A program made the translations under genes and the position numbers. A stretch of DNA of 64,000 nt from Pedobacter segetis (GTDB lineage: Bacteria > Bacteroidota > Bacteroidia > Sphingobacteriales > Sphingobacteriaceae), in the NCBI RefSeq assembly GCF_016623585.1, contig NZ_JAEHFY010000005.1:123626-187625 (forward strand), given 5' to 3'. Positions 45,000 through 54,271 of this stretch are shown piece by piece. The notes beneath the pieces were generated by a model, which was not told the DNA's origin, did not search any database, and was given only the letters and a program-made list of their open reading frames with translations. Positions within the stretch are counted from its first letter, which is position 1; the number at the start of each line of letters is the position of its first letter.

Positions 45000-46364
45000 C
45001 TAAGCTTCTACTGCCGCAATCGGCGGCAACGGATCGGCGTAATGTGCCAAACCATAATTTTGTTTTTGTGATAATTCTGGATTATTCACGTACCATTCAA
45101 ACTCATCCCTAAAATGACGGATTGCACTTGCAACAGGCCAAGCAGCAGCATCGCCCAAAGGGCAAATGGTATTTCCTTCTATTTTCTTAGAAACATCAAC
45201 CAATAAGTCCATATCGGTCATTTTCCCTTTTCCGTTTACCAAACGATGCAAAACTTTTTCCATCCATCCGGTTCCTTCCCGACAAGGAGAACATTGTCCG
45301 CAAGATTCGTGTGAATAGAAACGGGCAAAATTCCAAGTATTTCTTACTATAGATTGATCTTCGTCTAAAACTACAAAACCTCCAGAACCTAGCATCGTTC
45401 CGGTAGCAAAACCACCTTCTGACAATGATTCATAAGTCATCAGGCGTTTCTCGCCATTTGCCAAATTCACTATTAAGTTTGCTGGTAAAATTGGCACCGA
45501 AGAACCCCCAGCAACTACGGCTTTTAATCTTTTTCCGTTTGCAATCCCGCCGCAATATTCATCAGAGTAAATAAAATCTTCCACGGTAATCCCTAGTTCA
45601 ATTTCATAAACCCCTGGTTTATTGATATTACCAGAAGCAGAAATCAATTTGGTTCCTGTAGAACGACCAATTCCAATCTTCGCATATTCTTCGCCACCCA
45701 TATTCACGATTGGAACAACCGCAGCAATAGATTCTACATTGTTAACTACGGTTGGGCAACCGTATAAACCAGCAATTGCAGGGAAAGGAGGTTTAATTCT
45801 TGGGTTTCCCCTCTTGCCTTCTAAAGATTCTAGCAAAGCGGTTTCTTCACCACAAATGTATGCACCGCCACCAGGCTGAACGTAAAGTTCTAAATCGTAC
45901 CCGCTTCCCAATATATTTTTACCTAAAAACCCTGCTTCTTTAGCTTCGGCAATTGCCTTTTCTAAAATACGGATTTGAGGCATCATTTCTCCCCTGACGT
46001 AAATGTAACTTGTATTTGCCCCTAGCGCAAAGCTAGAAACAATCATTCCCTCAATTAGAGCATGAGGGATATGTGTCATTAAATAACGGTCTTTAAAAGT
46101 TCCTGGCTCAGACTCATCTGCATTGCAAACCAAATAACGGGCAACGCCTTCTGGTTTTGCCAAAAAGCTCCACTTCATCCCGGTAGGAAAACCTGCGCCA
46201 CCACGCCCACGCAAACCAGATTTCTTCACTTCTTCTACCAAATCATCTGTTGACATGGTTTTGATAGCTTTCTCAACAGCCTTATAGCCGCCTTTTTCAC
46301 GGTAAACCTTTAAGGTGTTGATGCCCGGTACGTTAATATGTTCTAATAATAATTTGCGACCCAT
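45000..46364 (-). CDS. nuoF: NADH-quinone oxidoreductase subunit F
   Basis: 454 residues. GLRGRGGAGFPTGMKW (FMN/NADH-binding), VQPGGGAYICGEETALLESLEG, and the cysteine motif HESCGQCSPCREGTGWM with the later CPLGDAA bind the N3 cluster. It is the NADH-oxidising subunit. It is followed by the 625-base gap before nuoG. Confidence 0.97.
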   Translation of the reverse strand: MGRKLLLEHINVPGINTLKVYREKGGYKAVEKAIKTMSTDDLVEEVKKSGLRGRGGAGFPTGMKWSFLAKPEGVARYLVCNADESEPGTFKDRYLMTHIPHALIEGMIVSSFALGANTSYIYVRGEMMPQIRILEKAIAEAKEAGFLGKNILGSGYDLELYVQPGGGAYICGEETALLESLEGKRGNPRIKPPFPAIAGLYGCPTVVNNVESIAAVVPIVNMGGEEYAKIGIGRSTGTKLISASGNINKPGVYEIELGITVEDFIYSDEYCGGIANGKRLKAVVAGGSSVPILPANLIVNLANGEKRLMTYESLSEGGFATGTMLGSGGFVVLDEDQSIVRNTWNFARFYSHESCGQCSPCREGTGWMEKVLHRLVNGKGKMTDMDLLVDVSKKIEGNTICPLGDAAAWPVASAIRHFRDEFEWYVNNPELSQKQNYGLAHYADPLPPIAAVEA

Positions 46365-46370
46365 GTTTAT

Positions 46371-46569
46371 TAGATTTGAGATTTGAGTATTGAGTATTGA
46401 GACCTTTTACAGTCGCAAAATCTTAACTCATCATCTACTTTCTTTTTTTAGATATAAGAAGTGAGTATTGAGAATTGCGACCATTATATTCCGCTCTTCC
46501 AAATCTTCCTTCGTTTTACCTTATTATTTATTTTTTAGATTTGAGATGTTAGTATTGAGTAATGAGACC
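46371..46569 (+). repeat. Three 34-base direct repeats between nuoE and nuoF
   Basis: Copies at 46371-46404, 46449-46482 and 46536-46569. Each starts TAGAT, contains GAGTATTGAG or AGTATTGAGTA, and ends GACC or GAGACC. A second conserved box (TCCGCTC-T--AAATCT) follows the later copies. A partial inverted copy lies at 46650-46688. The 46365-46685 gap otherwise has no gene. Confidence 0.85.
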
Positions 46570-46685
46570 TAATAAGTCCGCTCATCTAAATCTCCTTTTC
46601 TATTTCTTAAAATATCTTCTTTTTACTAGTACAACTTTTTAAACCCTTTGCAAGACTCCCAATACTCAAATCTCACTACTCAATA

Positions 46686-47204
46686 CTACCTATTCTTCAA
46701 CTCTTCAATCAACCTATCCACCGATTCTGTGGTCAAATTCTCGTAAAAAGTATATTCTGGCCCAATTTGTAAAACCGGTGCATAACCGCAAGCCGCTAAA
46801 CACTCTACCCCACGATAGCTAAATAAGCCATCAGTAGTAATTTCGCCTTCTTTAACACCTAATTTTTCGCCTATGTAATCCATTATTTTTTCGGCACCAA
46901 CTAAACAACAAGGCCCTGTTCTACAAACCTCTAAAACATATTTGCCTTGGGGTCTCAAGAAATACATGGAATAAAAAGTAGCTACTTCATAAACTTCAAT
47001 GGATTGTAGGTCTAAAAAATCGGCAACTTTATCCATAGCTTCGGGGCTTACCCATCCATAAACCGCTTGTACTTCATGCAAAATCGGCAGTAAAGCAGAT
47101 TTTTGTTTTCCCTCGGGATAACGACCGACAATTTCGCCCATTTTGTTTAACAAATCGGCAGAAAAAGTTATTTCTTGTTTTTCTATTTCTGTTACGCTAA
47201 GCAT
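46686..47204 (-). CDS. nuoE: NADH-quinone oxidoreductase subunit E
   Basis: 172 residues. The thioredoxin-like domain carries CRTGPCCLVGA and CLAACGYAP, binding the N1a 2Fe-2S cluster. Overlaps nuoD by eight bases. Confidence 0.96.
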   Translation of the reverse strand: MLSVTEIEKQEITFSADLLNKMGEIVGRYPEGKQKSALLPILHEVQAVYGWVSPEAMDKVADFLDLQSIEVYEVATFYSMYFLRPQGKYVLEVCRTGPCCLVGAEKIMDYIGEKLGVKEGEITTDGLFSYRGVECLAACGYAPVLQIGPEYTFYENLTTESVDRLIEELKNR

Positions 47205-48432
47205 CTAATTCTCCTGCTATAATGTTCAAACTAGACATATTGATAATTGCATCAGACAACAACATTCCACGGCTCATTGGTGCATACATTTGGTAATTGA
47301 TAAAACTTGGCCTGCGGAAGTGCAAACGATATGGCGTTCTGCCGCCATCGTTAACCAAATAAAAACCTAATTCTCCGTTACCACCCTCAACCGCATGATA
47401 AACCTCGGTTTTTGGGGTGTCTACTTCGCCCATCACAATTTTAAAGTGATAGATCAAAGCTTCCATATTGTTGTAAACCTTTTCTTTTGGGGGCAAATAG
47501 AATTCTGGAACATCGGCATGGAAAATCCCTTTCGGTTCTTTTTTTAATTTCTCCATAGCTTGCTCAATAATCCTTAAGCTTTGCCACATTTCTTCGTTAC
47601 GAAGAATAAAGCGATCATAAACATCGCCGGTTGTACCTACCGGGATCTCAAAATCAAAATCTTGGTAAGAAGAGTAAGGCTCGTTTGCCCTTACGTCATA
47701 ATCTACGCCTGTTGCCCTTAAGATTGGCCCGCTCCAACTGTAATTTAATGCGGTTTCTGGATCAACGGCACCAACGCCTGATGTGCGTTCTATAAAAATC
47801 CGGTTTCTATTAAATAATGCTTCAAATTCTTTTAAAACAGGGGGGAATTTTGCTAAAAACTTTTCGATTTTGGCAAAGGCTATATCGTTAAAATCACGTT
47901 CAAAACCTCCAATTCTACCAATATTGGTTGTTAATCTTGCGCCGCAAATCTCTTCAAAAATCTCGTAGATATGCTCACGCTCTTCCATCAAATAAAGGAA
48001 CCCAGAAAATGCACCGGTATCAACGCCTAAGATTCCATTGCAAATCAGATGGTCTGTAATACGGCTCAACTCCATTACAATAACCCTCAGGTAATCTACA
48101 CGCTTAGGCATCTCTATACCCAAAAGTTTTTCTACCGTCATGTGCCAGCCCATGTTATTGATCGGCGATGAGCAATAGTTCATTCTATCTGTAAGCGTTG
48201 TGATTTGATAAAACGGACGGTGTTCTGCGATTTTTTCAAAAGCCCTATGGATATACCCAATGGTAGAAACACCGCTTACAATGCGCTCGCCATCCATTTG
48301 CAAAACATTTTGGAAAACCCCGTGTGTTGCAGGATGCGTTGGCCCCAAGTTTAATGTCGATAAATCTCCTTGAGGATCATTATCATTATAAACCGGTCTG
48401 TTTGGCGTTGTTTCTGTTATAAAATTGCTCAT
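47197..48432 (-). CDS. nuoD: NADH-quinone oxidoreductase subunit D
   Basis: 411 residues. LNLGPTHPATHGVFQNVL, GYIHRAFEKIAEHR, NRIGGFERDF-like GRIGGFERDF and the C-terminal MYAPMSRGMLLSDAI are intact. It forms the quinone-binding site with NuoB. It starts nine bases after nuoC. Confidence 0.97.
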   Translation of the reverse strand: MSNFITETTPNRPVYNDNDPQGDLSTLNLGPTHPATHGVFQNVLQMDGERIVSGVSTIGYIHRAFEKIAEHRPFYQITTLTDRMNYCSSPINNMGWHMTVEKLLGIEMPKRVDYLRVIVMELSRITDHLICNGILGVDTGAFSGFLYLMEEREHIYEIFEEICGARLTTNIGRIGGFERDFNDIAFAKIEKFLAKFPPVLKEFEALFNRNRIFIERTSGVGAVDPETALNYSWSGPILRATGVDYDVRANEPYSSYQDFDFEIPVGTTGDVYDRFILRNEEMWQSLRIIEQAMEKLKKEPKGIFHADVPEFYLPPKEKVYNNMEALIYHFKIVMGEVDTPKTEVYHAVEGGNGELGFYLVNDGGRTPYRLHFRRPSFINYQMYAPMSRGMLLSDAIINMSSLNIIAGELDA

Positions 48433-48441
48433 TAAATTGTC

Positions 48442-48945
48442 TTAACGTCCAAAGAAATAATCTTTTTTATCTACTCTGTTTGGGTCTTCTAACTGGTATT
48501 CTCTTCTCATCGGGAAAACCGTCATGTTATCTACATTTAAAATCCTTACCAAATTCGGATGACCTACAAAGTTGATCCCGAAGAAATCAAAGGTTTCGCG
48601 CTCCATCCAATTTGCGCCTTCCCAAAGTGTGGTAGCGGTGGGGATTGCCGGGTTTGAGGTAGGGATAAAAACTTTTACCCTTATCCTAACATTATTGGTT
48701 AAACTATGTAAATGATAAACTACGCCCAGCGCATCTTTTTTTTCTGGATAGTGAACCGCAGTAATATCTGTTAGATAATTAAATTTAAGCTCTGTATCTG
48801 ATTTTAAAAACGTTAACACTTCTGAAATTATGTTAACGGAAGTTTCAAACGTTAACAAACCAAAAGGTTCTGAGGGTGCGGTAATTTGTTCGCCAAATTT
48901 GGCAATTAATTTATCCTTTATTTCTTGATTAGCCATCTTTCCCAT
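48442..48945 (-). CDS. nuoC: NADH-quinone oxidoreductase subunit C
   Basis: 167 residues. LTDITAVHYPEKKDALGVVYHL, the VFIPTSNPAIPTATTLWEGANWMERETFDFFGINFVGHP segment and the YQLEDPNRVDKKDY end are the 30-kDa subunit signature. The ATG at 48945 shares a base with the nuoB stop (TAATG); an internal Met at 48936 is a possible alternative. Confidence 0.95.
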   Translation of the reverse strand: MGKMANQEIKDKLIAKFGEQITAPSEPFGLLTFETSVNIISEVLTFLKSDTELKFNYLTDITAVHYPEKKDALGVVYHLHSLTNNVRIRVKVFIPTSNPAIPTATTLWEGANWMERETFDFFGINFVGHPNLVRILNVDNMTVFPMRREYQLEDPNRVDKKDYFFGR

Positions 48946-49487
48946 TACTGGATACCGTATTTTGCTAATAATGCTGTATATTCTGGAGAATCTCTTCTTC
49001 TTAAAGATTCGCTTCTTACCAGATCTTGTATTTTGTTAAATCCGTTGATGATAGCTTCTGGGCGGGGCGGACAGCCCGGCACATAAACATCTACAGGTAT
49101 AATCTCATCAATGCCTTGTAAAACAGAATAAGTATCAAAAATACCACCGCTACTTGCGCAGGCACCAACGGCAATTACCCAACGTGGCTCGGCCATTTGG
49201 ATATAAACCTGCTTTAAAACAGGAGCCATCTTTTTGGCGATAGTTCCCATTACCATCAGTAAATCTGCCTGGCGAGGAGAAAATGATGGCCGCTCTGAAC
49301 CAAAACGAGAAAAATCATAATGAGAGCCCATTGTGGCCATAAACTCGATACCGCAACAAGAAGTTGCAAAAGGTAAAGGCCATAAAGAATTTGCCCTTGC
49401 CATCCCTATCACTTTATCTAAGGAGGTGGCAAAAAAACCAGATCCTTCTACACCGGCCGGAGCCTCAACTAAATTAATATCACTCAT
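48945..49487 (-). CDS. nuoB: NADH-quinone oxidoreductase subunit B
   Basis: 180 residues. The N2 cluster ligands are in [23 protein letters not shown] and [12 protein letters not shown]. It is complete and 119 bases downstream of nuoA. Confidence 0.97.
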   Translation of the reverse strand: MSDINLVEAPAGVEGSGFFATSLDKVIGMARANSLWPLPFATSCCGIEFMATMGSHYDFSRFGSERPSFSPRQADLLMVMGTIAKKMAPVLKQVYIQMAEPRWVIAVGACASSGGIFDTYSVLQGIDEIIPVDVYVPGCPPRPEAIINGFNKIQDLVRSESLRRRDSPEYTALLAKYGIQ

Positions 49488-49606
49488 AAATGTAATCTCC
49501 TTTTATAGTATAACTTAAAAGGTGTTTTGATGTTTTATTTATGCCTCAAATTTATCAAGATTTACATTGATTTGAGGAACTGCTTCTTATTTATAACTAT
49601 TCTATT

Positions 49607-49981
49607 TTAATCCCACTCTAGGGCTTTTTTCTTTACTACATAAATGAAACCCAAAAGCAAGGTTCCCATAAAAATGAACATCTCTATTAAGCCGTTTAAG
49701 CCAAATTCGCGGAAGTTTACCGCCCAAGGGTACATAAAGATTACCTCCACATCAAACAAAACGAAGATAATGGCCACTACAAAATATTTTATGGAGAAAG
49801 GCTGACGGGCATTACCAATTACTTCTATACCAGACTCAAAAGCGGTTAATTTTACATCGGTGGTTTTGCGTTTTGGCCCAATTAAATGGGTTAAAACCAT
49901 GGTAAAGGCAACAAAGCCTAAGGCCACAACCAATTGCAAAATGATGGGTAAATAATTAATTGGGGTACTAACTGTTTCCAT
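49607..49981 (-). CDS. nuoA: NADH-quinone oxidoreductase subunit A
   Basis: 124 residues, three helices. FESGIEVIGNARQPFSIKYFVVAIIFVLFDVEVIFMYPWAV is diagnostic. First gene of the operon, with a promoter 18 bases upstream. Confidence 0.95.
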   Translation of the reverse strand: METVSTPINYLPIILQLVVALGFVAFTMVLTHLIGPKRKTTDVKLTAFESGIEVIGNARQPFSIKYFVVAIIFVLFDVEVIFMYPWAVNFREFGLNGLIEMFIFMGTLLLGFIYVVKKKALEWD

Positions 49982-49998
49982 GCTTTTGATTAAAGGTG

Positions 49999-50029
49999 CA
50001 AATATAGTGTAAACGGTACAATAAGAAAA
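49999..50029 (-). promoter_or_regulatory. Promoter of the nuo operon
   Basis: On the minus strand: TTTT at 50029-50026, a 19-base spacer, then TATATTTG at 50006-49999. The -7 box is a full TAnnTTTG match and the -33 box has three of four bases. Transcription would begin close to the nuoA ATG. Confidence 0.6.
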
Positions 50030-50204
50030 ATTTAAAGGAACAGTTTTGTTGAGATTGTTTTTGCCGATGATTAACGAATGAGGCTAAAGGGGTTGATTTT
50101 TTGGGTACACCAAGTTTAAACGAACAGCGTTTTTATTTGAATAGGAGTTTAACCCCCGGACCCGGAGGTCTCGGAATATATAAGGGTTAAGTTGATCAAA
50201 TGGT

Positions 50205-50362
50205 TTTTTTGCGTAAGGGATGTAAGTGACATCCCCGCCTGTAATTCGGGAAGACTTTTTTGTCATCCAGAGATTTGTCAATCTGAGCGGAGTCGAAGAG
50301 GGAGTCGAAGGATAAGCAAAAAAGACATATCCGCCAGCTGGCGAACCGCCCGAACGCCCAAA
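50205..50362 (-). repeat. Dispersed element copy B, about 158 bases
   Basis: Minus-strand copy. Read on that strand it starts TTTGGGCGTTC, carries CGCCAGCTGGCGGATATGTC, the CTTCGACTCC module, the TTACAGGCGGGGATGTCACT module, and ends CCCTTACGCAAAA. It fills most of the stretch 50030-50379 between the nuo promoter and the aminotransferase 3' end. Confidence 0.85.
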
Positions 50363-50379
50363 TCAATATTTATAAATTC

Positions 50380-51636
50380 TTATTTCAATTTACTTAATGC
50401 TTCTCTTAATTGAGGGATTTTATTTTTGATGTCTTCTGCTGAACAAGCACCAACCGATGCCCTATACCAACACATATCTTCTGTACCGAATGCAGAAAAT
50501 GGAACCAATGCAATATTCGCTTCTTTAATAAGGTAGAAATTTAACTTCGCTGGCGTGTCTAATAATTCTCCATCTGCTGTTGTTTTGCCAACATAGTCAA
50601 TTTTTATGGTCAAATAAATTGCGCCCATTGGCTCGATTGCTTCAATAGCGAAACCTTCTCTTTTTAAATCGATTAAACCGTTATATAAGGTGTCTAAACT
50701 GTTTTTAATGGTTTCTTTAAAGTTGCCCAAATACTTGCTAACCGCTTGGTTATCTTTTAAGAACACACCTGTTGCAACTTGCTCTGCCTTTGGTGCCCAT
50801 GCACCCATGTGCCCAACAATTCCTTTCATTTTAGCGATTATTTCTGCGGGAGCAAAGCCCCAGCCAACCCTTACGCCCGTTGCGGCAAAACATTTAGATG
50901 CGCCATCAATAAAAATAATGTAATCCCTGATTTCTGGCACCAATGTTACCGGGTTTACATGTTGATGGTTGCCAAAAGTTAGTTGCGAATAAATTTGATC
51001 GTAAAGTATATATAAAGGTTTTTCATCTGCTTTGCGAGATTGGTTTTCTGCCAAAACGGCTTCGCAAATCTCTTTTAAATCTTCGGCGGTAAATAAAGTA
51101 CCGGTTGGATTTAACGGTGAGCATAAAGCCAATAAAGTTGCGCCTTTTAGATGTGGTTTTAAATCGGCAGCAGTGGGCATAAAATTATGCGCCGGCAAAG
51201 TTGGAACTGCAACACCATTGGCGCTTAATAAATGTGCGTAGTGATTATTGTTCCAAGATGGGGCGGGATAAACCACTTTGTCGCCTTTATCTACCAAAGC
51301 CAAATATGTAGCGTAAATTAAAGGGCGTGAACCGCCCGATATTAAAATCTCTGATTTTGGATCATAATCTAAACCTTGGTGTTGCTTTATAAATTCTGAA
51401 ACACTGTTACGAAGGCTTGCAACGCCATCTGCAGTAGGATAATTTGTTTGACGATTTGCATAAGCCTCTACGATACAATCCTCTAGTTTTTGAGGGATTG
51501 GGAAAAGTTGAGGGTCAAAATCGCCTATGGTTAAGTTGGCTATCTCTATACCTTTAGCTTTCATTTCGTTTACTTCGCCGGCTATTTTTATAATTTCTGA
51601 GCTTTGTAAGGTTTGTGCTAATGCAGATACTTTCAT
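50380..51636 (-). CDS. Class I/II aminotransferase, probably aspartate-type
   Basis: 418 residues. Fold-type I landmarks: NLTIGDFDP near the N-terminus, NYPTADGVASLRNSV, CSPLNPTGTLFTAEDL (substrate-site NPTG), the PLP lysine in FIDGASKCFAATGVRVGWGF, and the C-terminal RASVGACSAEDI. Substrate is not certain; aspartate is likely. It is monocistronic in this direction with a -7-like element upstream. Confidence 0.9.
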   Translation of the reverse strand: MKVSALAQTLQSSEIIKIAGEVNEMKAKGIEIANLTIGDFDPQLFPIPQKLEDCIVEAYANRQTNYPTADGVASLRNSVSEFIKQHQGLDYDPKSEILISGGSRPLIYATYLALVDKGDKVVYPAPSWNNNHYAHLLSANGVAVPTLPAHNFMPTAADLKPHLKGATLLALCSPLNPTGTLFTAEDLKEICEAVLAENQSRKADEKPLYILYDQIYSQLTFGNHQHVNPVTLVPEIRDYIIFIDGASKCFAATGVRVGWGFAPAEIIAKMKGIVGHMGAWAPKAEQVATGVFLKDNQAVSKYLGNFKETIKNSLDTLYNGLIDLKREGFAIEAIEPMGAIYLTIKIDYVGKTTADGELLDTPAKLNFYLIKEANIALVPFSAFGTEDMCWYRASVGACSAEDIKNKIPQLREALSKLK

Positions 51637-51657
51637 GTTTTATTATTTATTTGGATG

Positions 51658-51665
51658 CAAAGGTA
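51658..51665 (-). promoter_or_regulatory. Possible -7 element for the aminotransferase
   Basis: TACCTTTG on the minus strand, 22 bases before the ATG at 51636. The region where TTTG is expected is weak (TTCA). Confidence 0.4.
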
Positions 51666-51726
51666 AATAAATAGAATGAGGGATTGAATTAATGAGCGAT
51701 TGCTAAAAAATGCTTCTTATATAAGA

Positions 51727-52263
51727 TTAAAGCGTTTTTTGCCGAGATTTTTTATATAATTTAACCGCACTCATGATTATCAAGGCAAAAACGATCAGAC
51801 CTGCCAAGCCATAGATCCAATCGATGGCATTTTTTAGGATTACCGTAAAAACAATGGCAACTAAGAATATGGTGGCCAACTCGTTCCAAAAGCGAAGTTG
51901 AGTGCTCGTCATCCAAAATTTACCCCTTTTTAGTTGAGTGATGATATTTCCGCAAATGATATGATACACTAGCAATCCTGCAACAAAAGCTAACTTTACC
52001 CACATCCAATCGGTTTCTAACAATAGCGGGTTGAGATAAAGCATGGTTAAGCCTGCGCCAACTGCAAGCAACATGGCGGGCGTGGTGATGATATGCCAAA
52101 GCTTTGCTTCCATCACTATAAATTGCTTTTGTAGGATGCTCTTTTCTGGCTCGGGTTTCTGGTTTGCTTCGGTGTGATATATAAACAAACGCACAATATA
52201 AAACAGCCCGGCCATCCAACTGACAACAAAGATGATATGAATGGCGAGAATGTATCTGTACAT
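51727..52263 (-). CDS. hemJ: HemJ-type protoporphyrinogen oxidase (CopD-like family)
   Basis: 178 residues, four or five helices. The N-terminal LAIHIIFVVSWMAGLFYIVRLFIYH with conserved His, MEAKLWHIITTPAMLL and WVKLAFVAGLLVYHIICG match HemJ rather than CopD copper proteins. It would oxidise protoporphyrinogen IX in the inner membrane. Its proximity to hemE, hemL, hemB and hemCD supports this. Confidence 0.8.
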   Translation of the reverse strand: MYRYILAIHIIFVVSWMAGLFYIVRLFIYHTEANQKPEPEKSILQKQFIVMEAKLWHIITTPAMLLAVGAGLTMLYLNPLLLETDWMWVKLAFVAGLLVYHIICGNIITQLKRGKFWMTSTQLRFWNELATIFLVAIVFTVILKNAIDWIYGLAGLIVFALIIMSAVKLYKKSRQKTL

Positions 52264-52544
52264 TATAGTTTGTTGATTATTTGTATTCAGTTTTTGTGCT
52301 GATTCTTAATTTTAGCCAGTAATCGGTTCTTGAGTTGGTTTTTTGTAATCAATATTCTGTTATCTTTTTTAGTTTAATTGTGATGTATAGTTAGCTAAGT
52401 ATTTTGATTATCAGATTACAGCTAATAAATTTACAAGCAACCGAACACCGAAAACAACTCGCCGTTAAACAAGAAAAATCCGATTACAACCAATACTTCT
52501 TAAAAAAGAACAGATTACCGAATACAACTTAATATAAAGCATCA

Positions 52545-53570
52545 CTAATACCTAAACTCCTTAACCACATCAATCGCATATTTCACGTTATCGAAAGGAA
52601 TATCTGGCATAATACCATGGCCCAAATTAAATATAAAACCTTCTTCGCCACGCATTTTTTCAAATAAACGATGAATTCTATCTTTAATTACCTGTTTTTC
52701 TGCGTATAAAATATGTGGATCTAAATTACCTTGTACTGCCATACCGGCGGGTAAAATTTGTTTGATGTTTTTTAAATCGGCATTCCAATCTATAGAAACC
52801 ACATCTGGTTTTGCTTGTGCCATTAAAGGTGCAAAAACAGAACTTCCTTTGCAAAAAGAGATAACAGGAATATCTTTCCTGTTTAATTTAGAGATGATTT
52901 CTTTGTTGTAATTATGAGAAAATTCTATGTAATCATCCCAACTTAAAGCCAATGCCCAACTATCAAAAAGTTGTACCGCATTAACACCGGCAGCAATCTG
53001 TAAGTTAAGATAATCAATGGTAACCTTTGCAATTTTGCTTAAAAGTTTGTGTGCTAATTCTGGCTGGTTATGGATAAAAAGTTTGGTCAGTTTAAAATCT
53101 TTAGAGGAACCGCCCTCAATCAAATAACTCATTACTGTAAAAGGTGCGCCCGCAAAACCGATTAATGGGATTGCACCATTTAACCGTTGCTGAATAATTT
53201 TTATGGCATCGGCAACATATCGCAAATTATCGCCTACATCTGTTTGTAAATTCTCGATGTCTTGCGCGTTTCTTACCGGGTTGGAAAACTTGGGGCCAAC
53301 ACCTTGGATAAAATCCAGATCGCCACCCATGGCTTCGCCGGTTACCAAAATATCGCAAAAAAGAATGGCGGCATCAATCCCTAATAAATCAACAGGCAAC
53401 ATGGTAACATCTGCGGCAATTTCTGGTGTTTTACACATCTCCAAAAAAGAATATTTGTTCTTTATCTCCCAATATTGGGGCATAAAACGTCCTGCTTGCC
53501 TCATCATCCAAACCGGTGGGCGTTCTGTTTTTTCTGAAAATGCTGCTTTTAAAAATAAGGAATCCATCAT
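52545..53570 (-). CDS. hemE: Uroporphyrinogen decarboxylase
   Basis: 341 residues. RPPVWMMRQAGRFMPQYWEIK (substrate-site Arg and motif), DAAILFCDILV with the catalytic Asp, GFAGAPFTVMSYLIEGGSS and FNLGHGIMPDIPFDNV are all present. It makes coproporphyrinogen III. The start overlaps the TPR-like gene by four bases (53567-53570). Confidence 0.97.
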   Translation of the reverse strand: MMDSLFLKAAFSEKTERPPVWMMRQAGRFMPQYWEIKNKYSFLEMCKTPEIAADVTMLPVDLLGIDAAILFCDILVTGEAMGGDLDFIQGVGPKFSNPVRNAQDIENLQTDVGDNLRYVADAIKIIQQRLNGAIPLIGFAGAPFTVMSYLIEGGSSKDFKLTKLFIHNQPELAHKLLSKIAKVTIDYLNLQIAAGVNAVQLFDSWALALSWDDYIEFSHNYNKEIISKLNRKDIPVISFCKGSSVFAPLMAQAKPDVVSIDWNADLKNIKQILPAGMAVQGNLDPHILYAEKQVIKDRIHRLFEKMRGEEGFIFNLGHGIMPDIPFDNVKYAIDVVKEFRY

Positions 53571-54082
53571 TTGATCTTGCGTAATTCTTTTTCTATTTTA
53601 CTTAAAATACTTTTATATTTAGCCGTTAAGGGCAATTTTTCAGCTTGGTTTATCCAAACCATACCTTTTTCCCTATCCTGTTTTCTTAGGCTGATATTTG
53701 CCAAGTGCATCAATGCAACACCCAAATCATTAGCCCTTAAACCACCAATGGCAGCTTGCCCCAAATTTAGTTCGGCATTTTCATAATCCAGTCGGTTTAT
53801 TGCAATACTTCCCAAAAGAAAATAGTAATAGGGTTTTTTTCTTTTATTAAGATGTGTGGGATTTTTAATGGATAATAAAAGCTCCAAAGATTTTTGGTAA
53901 TTTTTTAATTTGAACTGCTTGGCCGCTAAAACCAAAGGTCCTTCTTTATAATAACCCCAAACTACAACGCCTACAAACATTAGGCTTAAAGCGGAAATCT
54001 CGTAAACTTTAAAAAATGCAGCCAATCCCGCTACCAAAAACAGGGCAACGCAAACTAAGATTCTAGCTTGATTTGTAAACAT
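53567..54082 (-). CDS. Small membrane-anchored TPR-like protein
   Basis: 171 residues. An N-terminal helix pair (ARILVCVALFLVAGLAAFFKVYEISALSLMFVGVVVWG) precedes a helical repeat region (KSLELLLSIKNPTHLNKRKKPYYYFLLGSIAINRLDYENAELNLGQAAIGGLRANDLGVALMHLANISLRK) that resembles two or three TPRs. It is coupled to hemE by overlap. Function unknown; a scaffold is possible. Confidence 0.7.
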   Translation of the reverse strand: MFTNQARILVCVALFLVAGLAAFFKVYEISALSLMFVGVVVWGYYKEGPLVLAAKQFKLKNYQKSLELLLSIKNPTHLNKRKKPYYYFLLGSIAINRLDYENAELNLGQAAIGGLRANDLGVALMHLANISLRKQDREKGMVWINQAEKLPLTAKYKSILSKIEKELRKIK

Positions 54083-54123
54083 TAATTTTAAGGGTTAGAA
54101 AAGTGTTTTTAATACAGTTGATT

Positions 54124-54204
54124 TTTGCGTTAACGATTGAAGCGACATCCTTTTTTTCTTTTTCTGAAAAAAAGATATAGCGGAAAGCGTGTTAAAACGC
54201 CCAA
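54124..54204 (-). repeat. Dispersed element copy C, about 81 bases
   Basis: Short minus-strand copy. On that strand it opens TTGGGCGTTTTAACACGCTT, has TCCGCTATATC with a T-run, GGATGTCGCTTCAATCGT, and ends TTAACGCAAAA. It lacks the CTTCGACTCC and palindrome modules. Confidence 0.75.
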
Positions 54205-54271
54205 GTAAATATTTCACGATCAAACCCTCTTATTAAAAAAACCTCTAATCCTAAATTTTAAAAATCTTTAA

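Noticed and set aside
50084..50281. 65-residue ORF on the minus strand
   Set aside because: It lies mostly in copy B of the dispersed element and has no coding signature.
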